A stretch of DNA of 64,000 nt from Alteraurantiacibacter buctensis (lineage in GTDB: Bacteria > Pseudomonadota > Alphaproteobacteria > Sphingomonadales > Sphingomonadaceae). Below, one piece after another: positions 9,115 through 19,676 of the stretch; position 1 is the stretch's first letter; each line of letters starts with the position of its first letter. The notes below the pieces were generated by a model that made no database searches, was not told where the DNA came from, and was given only the letters and a program-made list of their open reading frames with translations. The stretch covers positions 186,001 through 250,000 of the forward strand of contig NZ_WTYV01000005.1 of assembly GCF_009827655.1 (NCBI RefSeq). Reading direction: 5' to 3'. The position numbers were made by a program, and so were the translations under genes.

Positions 9115-9612
9115 TGCGCCGCTGGCCCGGCCAGCCTTGGGGCTGCCGGGGTGGACCCCAAGAAAGTATGGGGGAGAGCAAATGACCGGCGCGGGGTTGC
9201 CGCATTCTGTGCCCGGACTCGACGACGCTTTGGGTAGCTAGGTTACTTGTAATCGCGTCGAGATTTGTTGCCGCCGGCCCGCGGCCAACCCCCAGCTTCA
9301 GATGCGACGGGAGCCAGCACTCGCGTGGCGGCCATGCCTGGTGCGAACGTTCGGCTGAACACCGGGACGCCCGCGCCGGTCATTTCCTCCGCGTTCCGAA
9401 GAACCGGAGGATGGCCCATCCGCTGCTCTGGCCAGACGCATCGGACGCGAATCGGGCTGCACTATTCCGAGTGCTGTAGGAAAGTGTTTTCTGCGCAATA
9501 ACCCTCTCCCCTTGGCAGAGGGTTGGGTGAGGGTGTGCCAACGCAAACGGCGCTCGCTGCTTCTCACCCGTCCACAAACGCCCCCCGCCCAGAGGGGGGA
9601 TGGAGCAAGCAC
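9115..9612. other. Gene-free region of about 500 bp
   Basis: No credible coding sequence. A hairpin CTTGGGG/CCCCAAG at 9136-9162 follows the phosphatase gene and may terminate it. A second 7-bp inverted repeat (CTCGACG/CGTCGAG) spans 9218-9262. The right part carries a repeat-like element (9502-9535) close to the merR stop. In many proteobacteria a tRNA-Pro lies beyond ihfA-merR; I looked for one here and found no T-arm or acceptor stem. Confidence 0.5.
9502..9535. repeat. Short palindromic intergenic repeat-like element
   Basis: CCCTCTCC followed by CTTGGCAGAGGG and GGTGAGGG. CCCTCT and AGAGGG form an imperfect stem-loop. From memory, closely similar CCCTCTCC...GGTGAGGG elements are scattered between genes in many proteobacterial genomes. 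Only one copy occurs in this window, so repetitiveness is from general knowledge and not shown here. Confidence 0.45.
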
Positions 9613-9999
9613 TTACCCCGCCTGCAGGGCCCCTGCCAGCCGGTGGCGGATGGCATCCAGCCGCTGGCGCACTTCGGCCAGCGAGGCGCTGCCCGCCTGC
9701 GCGGCAGCAGAGCGCTCAGCCGGGGCCGCCACGCCCCCGCCCGCCAGCACGGCGCGCGCGCCTTTCAAGGTATAGCCTTCCCGGTTCACCAGCCGGTCGA
9801 TCGTGGCCACCAGGGCCACGTCCTGCGGGCGATAGAGGCGCCGCCCGCCGCTGCGCTTCAGTGGCTGGAGCATGGGGAACTGCTGTTCCCAATAGCGCAG
9901 GATGTGTTGCCGGATGCCCAGCCCTTCGGCCACTTCCCCGATCGTCCGCATGGCGTCGGGGGCCTTGCCATCGTTGAAGAGGAAAGGCGTATCCGGCAT
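9613..9999 (-). CDS. MerR-family transcriptional regulator
   Basis: 128 aa. The N-terminal winged-helix MerR domain is recognisable: MRTIGEVAEGLGIRQHILRY, then WEQQFPMLQPLKRSGGRR and YRPQDV. The C-terminus is short, with no metal-binding cysteines, so it is not a classical metal sensor. It sits downstream of ihfA on the same strand with four bases between them, the usual place of the ihfA-linked MerR protein in alphaproteobacteria. Its effector is unknown. Confidence 0.88.
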   Translation of the reverse strand: MPDTPFLFNDGKAPDAMRTIGEVAEGLGIRQHILRYWEQQFPMLQPLKRSGGRRLYRPQDVALVATIDRLVNREGYTLKGARAVLAGGGVAAPAERSAAAQAGSASLAEVRQRLDAIRHRLAGALQAG

Positions 10000-10003
10000 C
10001 TGC

Positions 10004-10309
10004 TCAGCCCTTGAGGACCCGGTCCTTCAGCTTCTGGCTGGCACGGAAGGTGAGCACGCGGCGCGGGGTGATCGGCACTTCCACGCCCGTCTTGGGATTG
10101 CGGCCGATGCGCTGCTTCTTGTCGCGCAGGATGAAGGTGCCGAAACCGGAAATCTTCACATTCTCGCCATCGGCCATGGCGCCGCACATCTTGGCCAGGA
10201 TCGATTCCACCAGGTCCAGGCTCTCGGCGCGCGAGAAGCCCATCTTGCGGTTGATCGTTTCAGCCAGATCGGCACGGGTCAGCGTCCCGACAGAGCGCAT
10301 GGAATCCAT
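10004..10309 (-). CDS. ihfA: Integration host factor, alpha subunit
   Basis: DNA-bending protein that pairs with IhfB to shape nucleoid DNA and promoters. Length is 101 aa. The HU/IHF signature [20 protein letters not shown] is present with the conserved Pro-containing arm ([11 protein letters not shown]). It lies between fabH (upstream) and merR (downstream) on the same strand. A GANTC site (GGACTCC) falls in the 110-bp gap before fabH. The start at 10309 ([10 protein letters not shown]) could also be the second Met. Confidence 0.93.
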   Translation of the reverse strand: MDSMRSVGTLTRADLAETINRKMGFSRAESLDLVESILAKMCGAMADGENVKISGFGTFILRDKKQRIGRNPKTGVEVPITPRRVLTFRASQKLKDRVLKG

Positions 10310-10419
10310 CTATGGAAACTCCCTGAAATAACGCGACCGCATACATTAATGCAGACATCCCCGCCGCTTGGCAAGGTTAGCACACAAACTGTCCCCGGAT
10401 TGGACTCCGGACGTCGCGG

Positions 10420-11385
10420 TCAGACGCGCAGCAGGCTGGCACCCCAGGTGAAGCCGCCACCCATCGCTTCCAGCATCACCAGTTGCCCGCGCTTGATGCG
10501 GCCATCGCGCCACGCGGCATCGAAGGCCAGCGGCACCGATGCGGCCGAGGTGTTGGCGTGCTGGTCCACGGTCACCACCACCTGGCTCATCGGCAGGCCC
10601 AGCTTGCGCGCGGTGGCATCGAGGATGCGGGCATTGGCCTGGTGCGGCACCACCCAGTCGATATCCTGCGCGGTATAGCCGGCCTTTACCAGCACGTCCT
10701 CCAGCACCTGGGCCAGGTTGGTGACGGCATGGCGGAACACCTCGCGCCCCTTCATCCGCATCTTGCCCACGGTGCCCGTGGTGGAGGGGCCGCCATCGGT
10801 GTAGAGCAGCTCGCGCTGCGCCCCATCGGCATGAAGCTGGGTGGCCAGGAAGCCGGTTGTGTCATCACCCTCCGCGCCCGCACCGATCACGAAGGCCCCC
10901 GCCCCGTCGCCGAACAGCACGCAGGTGGTGCGGTCTTCCCAGTCGATAAGCCGGGTCAGCGTCTCGGCGCCGATCACCAGCGCCTTGTTGGCCAGGCCCG
11001 TGCGGATCATCGCTTCCGCCGTGCCCAGCGCATAGATGAAGCCGGTGCACACCGCCGCCACGTCAAACGCCGGGAAGCCGTGGCCGCCCAGCGCCGCCTG
11101 CACCACAGTGGCGGTGGAGGGGAAGGTATAGTCCGGCGTGGTCGTCCCCAGCACGATCAGGTCGATATCGGCAATGGTCAGGCCGGCATCGGCCAGCGCC
11201 TTGCGCGCGGCTTCAGTGGCCAGCGTGGCGGTGGTCTCGCCCTCGCCTGCGACATAGCGCTGGGTTATGCCGGTCCGCTCGCGAATCCACTCGTCGCTGG
11301 TGTCGACCTGCTTGGCCAGTTCGTCGTTGGTCAGCACGCGCTTGGGCAGGGCCGAGCCGCAGCCCAGGAAAACGGCCCGCCTCAC
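10420..11385 (-). CDS. fabH: 3-oxoacyl-[ACP] synthase III (KAS III)
   Basis: Starts type II fatty acid synthesis by condensing acetyl-CoA with malonyl-ACP. The catalytic triad is visible: Cys113 (AAVCTGF), His248 (PHQANARI) and Asn278 (HANTSAAS). Length is 321 aa, typical of FabH. The start is GTG at 11385, whose last two bases overlap the plsX stop (GTGA), giving tight translational coupling with plsX. The longer open frame upstream is plsX read in another frame. Confidence 0.94.
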   Translation of the reverse strand: MRRAVFLGCGSALPKRVLTNDELAKQVDTSDEWIRERTGITQRYVAGEGETTATLATEAARKALADAGLTIADIDLIVLGTTTPDYTFPSTATVVQAALGGHGFPAFDVAAVCTGFIYALGTAEAMIRTGLANKALVIGAETLTRLIDWEDRTTCVLFGDGAGAFVIGAGAEGDDTTGFLATQLHADGAQRELLYTDGGPSTTGTVGKMRMKGREVFRHAVTNLAQVLEDVLVKAGYTAQDIDWVVPHQANARILDATARKLGLPMSQVVVTVDQHANTSAASVPLAFDAAWRDGRIKRGQLVMLEAMGGGFTWGASLLRV

Positions 11386-12434
11386 TTGGCTGTGCTCCCG
11401 TTGTCGCGCAGGCGCGCTTCGCCCAGTTCGGCCAGGTCGGCCAGGATACGCTCGGTCAGGCTTTCCTCCAGCAGTCGCGCGGTGACGTTCACCGCATTGG
11501 CCACGCCGTTCACGTTGGCGCTGCCGTGGCTTTTCACCACCACGCCATTGAGGCCCAGGAAGACGCCGCCGTTGTGGTTGTTGGGATCGAGATGGTGGCG
11601 CAGTAGCTCTGTCGCCGGGCGCGAGACGAGGAAGCCGAACTTCGAGCGGATCGAGGAACGGAACGCCGTCTTCAGCAGGTCGGTCACGAAGCGGGCGGAG
11701 CCTTCGATGGCCTTCAGGGCGATATTGCCGGAAAAGCCGTCGGTCACCACCACGTCCACCAGGCCGCGGTTGATCTTGTCGGCTTCGATGAAGCCCTGGA
11801 AATCGAGCGACAGCCCCGATGCCGCGCGCAGCATGGCGGCGGCTTCCTGCAACCGGTCGGTGCCCTTGATCTCTTCGGTACCGATGTTCAGCAGGCGCAC
11901 GCTGGGGGCAGACTTGCCGGTGACGATGCGCGAATAGGCCGCGCCCATCACGGCGAACTGCACCAGGTTGCGGGCATCGCACTCGGTGTTGGCGCCGAGG
12001 TCCAGCATGACCACGTCATCATCGCCAAGCGTGGGCATCAGGCCGGCCAGCGCGGGCCGGTCAATCCCCGGCATGGTGCGCAGGGCCAGCTTGCTCATGG
12101 CCATCAGTGCGCCGGTGTTCCCGCCGCTGACCGCCGCCCCGCAATCCCCGCTTTTGACGGCGGCGATAGCCAGGCCCATGCTGGTGGTCTTGGCACGGCG
12201 CAGCGCGGCGGTGGGCTTCTCGTCGCCCGCCACCACATCGTCGCAATGCAGGATTTCGGATGCCCCGCGCATGTTGGGGTGATTGTCCAGCGCGGCCTTG
12301 ATCCGCGCCTCGTCCCCCACCAGCAGGAACTTGAACTGCTCGTGCCGCCGGCGGGCCAGGGCCGCGCCGGAAACCATCACGCGCACGCCCTCATCGCCGC
12401 CCATCGCATCAATCGCGATACGCGGAAGGCTCAT
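11382..12434 (-). CDS. plsX: Phosphate acyltransferase PlsX
   Basis: Converts acyl-ACP to acyl-phosphate, the first step of phospholipid synthesis through the PlsX/PlsY route; peripheral membrane enzyme. 350 aa. It begins with the family hallmark ([11 protein letters not shown]) and has the conserved [10 protein letters not shown] and [14 protein letters not shown] blocks. It is followed by fabH with a four-base overlap and preceded by rpmF 27 bases upstream, the standard rpmF-plsX-fabH order. Confidence 0.95.
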   Translation of the reverse strand: MSLPRIAIDAMGGDEGVRVMVSGAALARRRHEQFKFLLVGDEARIKAALDNHPNMRGASEILHCDDVVAGDEKPTAALRRAKTTSMGLAIAAVKSGDCGAAVSGGNTGALMAMSKLALRTMPGIDRPALAGLMPTLGDDDVVMLDLGANTECDARNLVQFAVMGAAYSRIVTGKSAPSVRLLNIGTEEIKGTDRLQEAAAMLRAASGLSLDFQGFIEADKINRGLVDVVVTDGFSGNIALKAIEGSARFVTDLLKTAFRSSIRSKFGFLVSRPATELLRHHLDPNNHNGGVFLGLNGVVVKSHGSANVNGVANAVNVTARLLEESLTERILADLAELGEARLRDNGSTAK

Positions 12435-12461
12435 GTGCGCAATACCCCCGAATATAAGGCC

Positions 12462-12644
12462 TTAGAGGCCCTTGGGCTCGAGAATCTGGCGGCCGTTGTA
12501 GTGGCCGCAGGCCGGGCACAGGTTGTGCGGGCGCTTCAGTTCGCCGCAGTTGCCGCATTCATGGAAGGCTTCCACCTTCAGCGAATCGTGGGACCGGCGG
12601 TTGCCACGACGGTGCGGCGAAGTTTTTCTCTTAGGGACGGCCAT
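12462..12644 (-). CDS. rpmF: 50S ribosomal protein L32
   Basis: 60 aa, beginning [20 protein letters not shown] as in bacterial L32. The zinc-binding form is present: Cys30/Cys33 and Cys43/Cys46. It is the first gene of the leftward rpmF-plsX-fabH-ihfA-merR group. The DUF177 (YceD) gene that often precedes rpmF is absent here; upstream is a divergent MAPEG gene with a 190-bp gap that probably contains the promoter. Confidence 0.96.
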   Translation of the reverse strand: MAVPKRKTSPHRRGNRRSHDSLKVEAFHECGNCGELKRPHNLCPACGHYNGRQILEPKGL

Positions 12645-12834
12645 CTCGGCACCTGTTCCTTGAATTTGCAGAATATGTTGCAGTCGCCCCTAGGGCAGGC
12701 AGCGGGACCGCGCAAGCACGGCGTTCGACCTGATCCGGGAAGCAACGAAGGCGCGCGCTATAGAGCAATTGTCCCGCGTTGCAACCCATGATGTCCGGCC
12801 CTAACCTGCGGCACCGGACAAGGGGGGATCACCT

Positions 12835-13230
12835 ATGGAAGACCTGCATATTTCGCTGCTCGCAGCCGCATTGGCGGGGCTGATCACCGGCTGGCTGGGC
12901 TGGCGCTGCGGATCGATCCGCGTCAAGGACAAGATCCTCCACGGCGATGGCGGCAACGGGCTGCTCTATCGCCGGATGCGGGCGCAGAGCAATTTCACCG
13001 AATACACCCCCATCGCCCTGGTGCTGATCCTGCTGCTGGACCTGGCCGGCCAGGATGGCTGGCTGCTGGGCCTTTCTGCCCTCGCCTTCATGCTGGGCCG
13101 CGTGCTGCACGCGCTGGGTATGGACGGCGAAGGCCCCACCAGGCCGCGCATGATCGGGATGCTGCTAACCTTGCCCCTGCTGCTGCTGTGGGCCGTGTGG
13201 GCGGCGCTGGTGGCGTTTCGCGTGGTTTAA
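12835..13230 (+). CDS. MAPEG-family membrane protein
   Basis: 131 aa with four predicted membrane helices. It resembles the bacterial MAPEG (glutathione-linked eicosanoid/detoxification) family: an early RxKDKILHGDGG segment and RRMRAQSNFTEYTPIALVL, the most characteristic block. Glutathione-dependent chemistry is known for some relatives, but the substrate here is unknown. The stop overlaps the end of the converging hydrolase gene by four bases. Confidence 0.85.
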   Translation: MEDLHISLLAAALAGLITGWLGWRCGSIRVKDKILHGDGGNGLLYRRMRAQSNFTEYTPIALVLILLLDLAGQDGWLLGLSALAFMLGRVLHALGMDGEGPTRPRMIGMLLTLPLLLLWAVWAALVAFRVV

Positions 13231-13898
13231 CCGCCCACCAGCACCCGGTCGGCCACGAAGGAATTGGTCAGCCGCTCCTGGCCAAAGGTGCTGCGTGCCC
13301 CGTGGCCGGGCACAAAGACCACGTCATGGCCCAGCGGCCACAGCTTGCCGGTGATCGCGTCGATCAGGTCCTGGTGGTTGCCCATGGGAAAATCGGTGCG
13401 GCCGATGGAGCCGGCAAACAGCACGTCCCCCACCAGCGCCAGGTTGGTGGGGCGATGAAAGAAGACCACGTGACCGGGGGTGTGGCCGGGGCAGTGGATC
13501 ACCTCCAGCGTGAGATTGCCCACGCTCACCGTGTCGCCATCCACCAGCCAGCGGTCGGGCTCGAAGATCTCGCAATGCATGCCGAAGCGCGGGCCATCGT
13601 CTTCCAGCCGGGCGATCCAGAACCGGTCCGCCTCGTGTGGGCCCTCGATCGGCAGGCCCAGCTCCTTCGCCAGCATTCCGGACTGGCCGCAATGGTCGGC
13701 GTGGCCGTGGGTCAGCAGGATCTTTTCCAGCTCCACACCATAATGGGCCACCGCCGCCTTCAGCTTGTCCAGGTCGCCGCCGGGATCGACCAGCGCGCCC
13801 TTCATCGTGGCCGAACACCAGATCAGGGTGCAGTTCTGCTCGAACGCGGTAACGGGAATGATCGCGGCGCGCAAAGGCGGCTCGGGCTTGTCGGTCAT
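13227..13898 (-). CDS. Metallo-beta-lactamase-fold hydrolase (glyoxalase II/YcbL-like)
   Basis: 223 aa. The metal-binding signature THGHADH is at residues 63-69 (His64, His66, Asp68, His69). Further ligands are suggested by CPGHTPGH, LVGDVLF and VPGHGARST. The layout matches YcbL/glyoxalase-II-like thioester hydrolases, cytoplasmic enzymes that hydrolyse glutathione or related thioesters. Substrate is not assignable. It converges on the MAPEG gene; a shared glutathione theme is possible but unproven. Confidence 0.87.
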   Translation of the reverse strand: MTDKPEPPLRAAIIPVTAFEQNCTLIWCSATMKGALVDPGGDLDKLKAAVAHYGVELEKILLTHGHADHCGQSGMLAKELGLPIEGPHEADRFWIARLEDDGPRFGMHCEIFEPDRWLVDGDTVSVGNLTLEVIHCPGHTPGHVVFFHRPTNLALVGDVLFAGSIGRTDFPMGNHQDLIDAITGKLWPLGHDVVFVPGHGARSTFGQERLTNSFVADRVLVGG

Positions 13899-13927
13899 GC
13901 GTGGTTAGTGGCGCTGCTGCGCGGCAA

Positions 13928-14557
13928 TTACAACCGCCCGCTCTTCCACACCACGCGGCCGAGAAGCTGCATGTCTTCCGCCATCACCGACAGCGGGGGG
14001 TACGACAGGTTCTGGCTGAGCAGCGAGAAGCGCCCGCCGCCCTGGCTGGTGACGCGCTTCACCAACAGGTTCTCGTCCAGCCGCAGCACGTAGATCCCGT
14101 CGCGGAACGGGCGCTCGGCCATGTCGACCAGCAGGTCATCTCCCTCGCGCAGCAGCGGCTCCATCGAATCGCCCACTACGCGCACGGCGGACAGCTTGCC
14201 CGGTTCCAGCCCCTGCTCGCGCAGCCAGCGCTGCGAGAAGCGGAAGCTGTCAAACGGCTGGTCACCTTCCGGAGCTGCCCCCGGCCCGGCAGAGGCTTCC
14301 ACCGGCAGGCGCGGCACATCGACCCACTCCCGATTCGCATCGTAGGAAATTTCCTGCGATGCACCGAGTTCCGTCTCGGCCACGCCGAAATAGCGGGCCA
14401 GCTTGCGCCGATCTTCCTCCTCCAGCTTCCGCGGGCTGCCCTTGGAAATATACTGCTGTAAATAGGTAGTATTACGACCCAGCATGCGGGACAGTGATGC
14501 CAGGCTGGCACCTCGTTCACGAGCCAGTTCGCCCAGTTTAAGCCGTGCCTGCATCAT
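13928..14557 (-). CDS. S24 (LexA/CI-like) transcriptional regulator
   Basis: 209 aa. The N-terminal helix-turn-helix (LAKLGELARERGASLASLSR-like region, about residues 5-45) is followed by a linker and a C-terminal S24 domain. The serine-lysine dyad is Ser131 (VGDSMEPLL) and Lys167 (ENLLVKRV). An Ala-Gly pair in the linker (SAGPG, residues 89-93) could be a self-cleavage site as in LexA or CI, but this is not certain. The gene is divergent from two small genes, and a 13-bp palindrome lies 31 bases before its start. The arrangement resembles a phage-type repressor controlling itself and its divergent neighbours, though no prophage genes are present. Confidence 0.88.
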   Translation of the reverse strand: MMQARLKLGELARERGASLASLSRMLGRNTTYLQQYISKGSPRKLEEEDRRKLARYFGVAETELGASQEISYDANREWVDVPRLPVEASAGPGAAPEGDQPFDSFRFSQRWLREQGLEPGKLSAVRVVGDSMEPLLREGDDLLVDMAERPFRDGIYVLRLDENLLVKRVTSQGGGRFSLLSQNLSYPPLSVMAEDMQLLGRVVWKSGRL

Positions 14558-14587
14558 GCCAATTCACCTTCGTCGCGTGATTGCGGG

Positions 14588-14600
14588 ATACATGATGTAT
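14588..14600. promoter_or_regulatory. 13-bp perfect palindrome, candidate operator
   Basis: ATACAT-G-ATGTAT is perfectly symmetrical around one central base. It is AT-rich in a GC-rich setting and lies in the 154-bp divergent gap between the S24 regulator (start 14557) and the small gene starting at 14712. Position and symmetry fit an operator for the S24 regulator. This is inference. Confidence 0.45.
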
Positions 14601-14711
14601 TTTTCCTAGACAAGTAGGATTTCGCCGATCACCAACAGGGCAACGGCGATTCTCCCGCAAAGCCGGAGTCGCCGGGACGGACCACAACGATGGGGGAAAG
14701 GAGAACAGCCC

Positions 14712-14900
14712 GTGCTCATCCGTAAGATCGAGGTATTCCTGCGCCGCACAGGCATGCCCGCCACCAAGTTCGGCCGCATGGCCGCGCGCGATCCCCGGCT
14801 GGTGCTCGACCTGAGGTCGGGCCGCACCCCCCGTGCCGCAATGGAAGCACGGGTGGAACATTTCATGAACACTTTTGCGGAGCGCACTCATGCGTATTGA
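14712..14900 (+). CDS. Small HTH-like hypothetical protein
   Basis: 62 aa, basic, starting at GTG with AAGGAG eight to nine bases upstream, a good ribosome-binding site. The core (FLRRTGMPATKFGRMAARDP, then VLDLRSGRTPR) resembles small alphaproteobacterial proteins that look like a minimal helix-turn-helix (TGMxxTxFGRxAxxDP). It overlaps the next gene by 11 bases and is divergent from the S24 regulator. Function unknown; DNA binding is a structural guess. Confidence 0.72.
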   Translation: MLIRKIEVFLRRTGMPATKFGRMAARDPRLVLDLRSGRTPRAAMEARVEHFMNTFAERTHAY

Positions 14901-15297
14901 ATTCAAGTCTGCCGAAAGCCGTGCCACTGCCCCGCTGCTGCGCCAGGCCCCGGCCCGCCCGCGCGCCCGGCTGGGCCTGCGCCGTCGCCGCTCTCCCGGC
15001 GAGCGGCTGCTGGAAGCGCTGGCCGACCTGGCGCAGGGCAAGGCGACCGTGCTCTCCCACACGGAGAGCGCCTGGGCCAGCGTCACCTTTGCCGGCACGC
15101 GCCACCGGGTGGTGCTGGAATTCCGCGGGGCGGAAGGCGTGGAGGCGGGCGAATGCTTCATCGCCTTCCTGCCGGAGCACGAATTTACCCTGCCCGGCCA
15201 GCTTGTGGCCGATGCCGCCGTGGTGGAGGTTGATCACCAGCTTGAGCCGCCCGTACTGCGGGTGACGACCGAGCTGCTGCTGCTGGAAGAGGGCTAG
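14890..15297 (+). CDS. Conserved hypothetical protein
   Basis: 135 aa from the ATG at 14890 (MRIEFKSAESRATAPLL); an ATG 15 bases further upstream is also open. The N-terminus is basic and disordered-looking (ARPRARLGLRRRRS). It is followed by a globular domain with alternating beta-like segments (TVLSHTESAWASVTFAGTRH, then RVVLEFRGAEGVEAGECFIA). No signal peptide or membrane helix. It overlaps the preceding small HTH-like gene, so the two are probably co-translated. I do not recognise a family with a known function. Confidence 0.72.
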   Translation: MRIEFKSAESRATAPLLRQAPARPRARLGLRRRRSPGERLLEALADLAQGKATVLSHTESAWASVTFAGTRHRVVLEFRGAEGVEAGECFIAFLPEHEFTLPGQLVADAAVVEVDHQLEPPVLRVTTELLLLEEG

Positions 15298-15305
15298 ATC
15301 GAAGA

Positions 15306-15366
15306 CGCCATCGGGCTGCGAAGGCAGCCCGCAAGGCGACTGTCCGCCCGCAGGTGCCCCGCGGGC
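15306..15366. other. Structured intergenic element with nested hairpins
   Basis: Downstream of the hypothetical gene, a CGCC/GGCG outer helix (15306-15309 with 15335-15338) encloses a perfect 7-bp GGGCTGC/GCAGCCC hairpin with a GAAG loop (15313-15330). A second hairpin GCCCGC/GCGGGC follows (15346-15366). It could be a structured 3' UTR, a small RNA or a dispersed repeat; no known RNA family is recognised. Confidence 0.4.
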
Positions 15367-15393
15367 GCAGCCGGAGGGAACTGCACCGAGTGT

Positions 15394-15415
15394 GTGAGGC
15401 CCGGATGGGCCTCAC
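15394..15415. terminator. Hairpin terminator between converging genes
   Basis: A perfect 9-bp stem GTGAGGCCC/GGGCCTCAC with a GGAT loop, seven bases before the stop of the leftward aldehyde dehydrogenase gene. There is no T tract on the + side, so it may act weakly, or on both strands. Confidence 0.6.
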
Positions 15416-15421
15416 CAAACC

Positions 15422-16855
<1,434 letters not shown>

Positions 16856-16857
16856 GT

Positions 16858-16927
16858 CGTCATCCCGGCGCAGGCCGGGATCCAGCCCCGACCGTTGATC
16901 TGGACCCCGGCCTGCGCCGGGGTGACG
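16858..16927. repeat. Inverted repeat element between two genes
   Basis: Two arms of 28 bases (16858-16885 and 16900-16927) are near-perfect inverted complements around a 14-base centre. They read CGTCATCCCGGCGCAGG... and ...CCTGCGCCGGGGTGACG. Elements of the form GTCATCCCGGC...CCGGGGTGAC are, from general knowledge, common dispersed intergenic palindromes in sphingomonads and related genomes. It fills the gap between the acetolactate-synthase-like gene and the aldehyde dehydrogenase gene and could fold in RNA. Confidence 0.75.
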
Positions 16928-16934
16928 AAGGGCT

Positions 16935-18608
<1,674 letters not shown>

Positions 18609-18721
18609 GATCCCAAATCCCCCCGCTTGGCCGCGCCCGTTGCCAGGCACGAACCGGATTATGCGACCACGGGCTGTTGCCCTGGCGCGATGCTATCAGA
18701 GCGGATGGGGAGAGTCAGGCC

Positions 18722-19663
18722 CTAATAGCCGAGGCCGAGATCGACCTCGGATACCAGCGCCTCGCCCGCCAGGAAGCGGGTGCAGTTGGCCACGAACCGG
18801 TCCGCCGCCGCCTGCCGCGTGGCCGGCGTCGGCAGGCCGGCCTGGTGCATGGTGACAAGGCAATTGGGAGCGGACCATAGCGGGTGATCGGCCGGCAACG
18901 GCTCCGGGTCGGTCAGGTCGAGCACTGCCCCGCCCAGCTTGCCGGCATGCAGCGCGGCGATCAGGGCCTGCTGGTCAAGCACATCGGCTCGCGCCACGTT
19001 GATCAGCACGGCATCGCTGCGCAGCCGTGCCAGCGTGGCGGCATCGAACAGCCCCTTGGTTTCCGGCGTGCCCGGCAGGGCCAGCACCACCCAGTCGAAC
19101 GTTTGCAACTGCTCGCGCCACTCGTCCGGCCCAAGCGCGCCCTCGCCGCCCTTGCGGCGGACCACGGTCACCTGCGCCCTGAAGCCGTGCAGCATCCGCT
19201 CCACCGCCTGCCCGATGGCGCCATAGCCCAGGATCAGCACGCGCGATCCGGCCAGTTCGCGGGTGGCCAGCGGATGGGTGGGGGGCAGCCACTCATGACG
19301 GTCGGCGGCGCGCACGATCTGCGGGTAACCGCGCGCGAAACCCAGCATGGCGGTGAGGGCAAATTCCGCCACCAGGTTGGCGGTAAGCCCCGATCCGTTG
19401 GTCAGCTTCACCCCCCGCTGCTGGAGGTCAGGCAGCGGCATCCAGTCCACGCCGGAAAAGATCGTGTTGAGCCACTTCAAGCCCTTGGCCCCGGCCACAG
19501 CCTGCTTGGGCGCGGTCTTGTCGAACATGTCGAACCAGCCGATTTCCGCCTGCGGGGATAGCGCCACCAGTTCGTCGCCATCGCGCCACCACAACGGCTC
19601 GATCCCGGCCGGCAGGCGGCCTTCCAGCATGGGGCGGACCGAAGTGGGGAGCAGGGCCTTCAT
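18722..19663 (-). CDS. D-2-hydroxyacid dehydrogenase family protein
   Basis: 313 aa. The C-terminal Rossmann domain is clear (VLILGYGAIGQAVERML), with the downstream catalytic blocks INVARADVLDQQAL, TDPEPLPADHPLW and the His in VTMHQAG. Such enzymes interconvert 2-oxoacids and D-2-hydroxyacids with NAD(P)H. The start is ATG 19663 with AGGA six bases upstream; ATG 19669 is equally possible. It follows cysS by 13 bases and precedes the acetolactate-synthase-like gene, so a 2-oxoacid theme links the two neighbours. Confidence 0.87.
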   Translation of the reverse strand: MKALLPTSVRPMLEGRLPAGIEPLWWRDGDELVALSPQAEIGWFDMFDKTAPKQAVAGAKGLKWLNTIFSGVDWMPLPDLQQRGVKLTNGSGLTANLVAEFALTAMLGFARGYPQIVRAADRHEWLPPTHPLATRELAGSRVLILGYGAIGQAVERMLHGFRAQVTVVRRKGGEGALGPDEWREQLQTFDWVVLALPGTPETKGLFDAATLARLRSDAVLINVARADVLDQQALIAALHAGKLGGAVLDLTDPEPLPADHPLWSAPNCLVTMHQAGLPTPATRQAAADRFVANCTRFLAGEALVSEVDLGLGY

Positions 19664-19676
19664 CGCCATTCCTGCC

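Noticed and set aside
9218..9262. 7-bp inverted repeat that could look like a tRNA acceptor stem downstream of merR
   Set aside because: Only about 45 bases, no T-loop or anticodon stem, no CCA; not a tRNA.
9265..9501. 78-codon + ORF in the gene-free region
   Set aside because: Starts at TTG without a ribosome-binding site, no hydrophobic or domain pattern, unusual Cys/Arg-rich composition.
13928..15297. Prophage remnant
   Set aside because: Only regulator-like genes are present; no integrase, attachment repeats, structural or lysis genes on either side.
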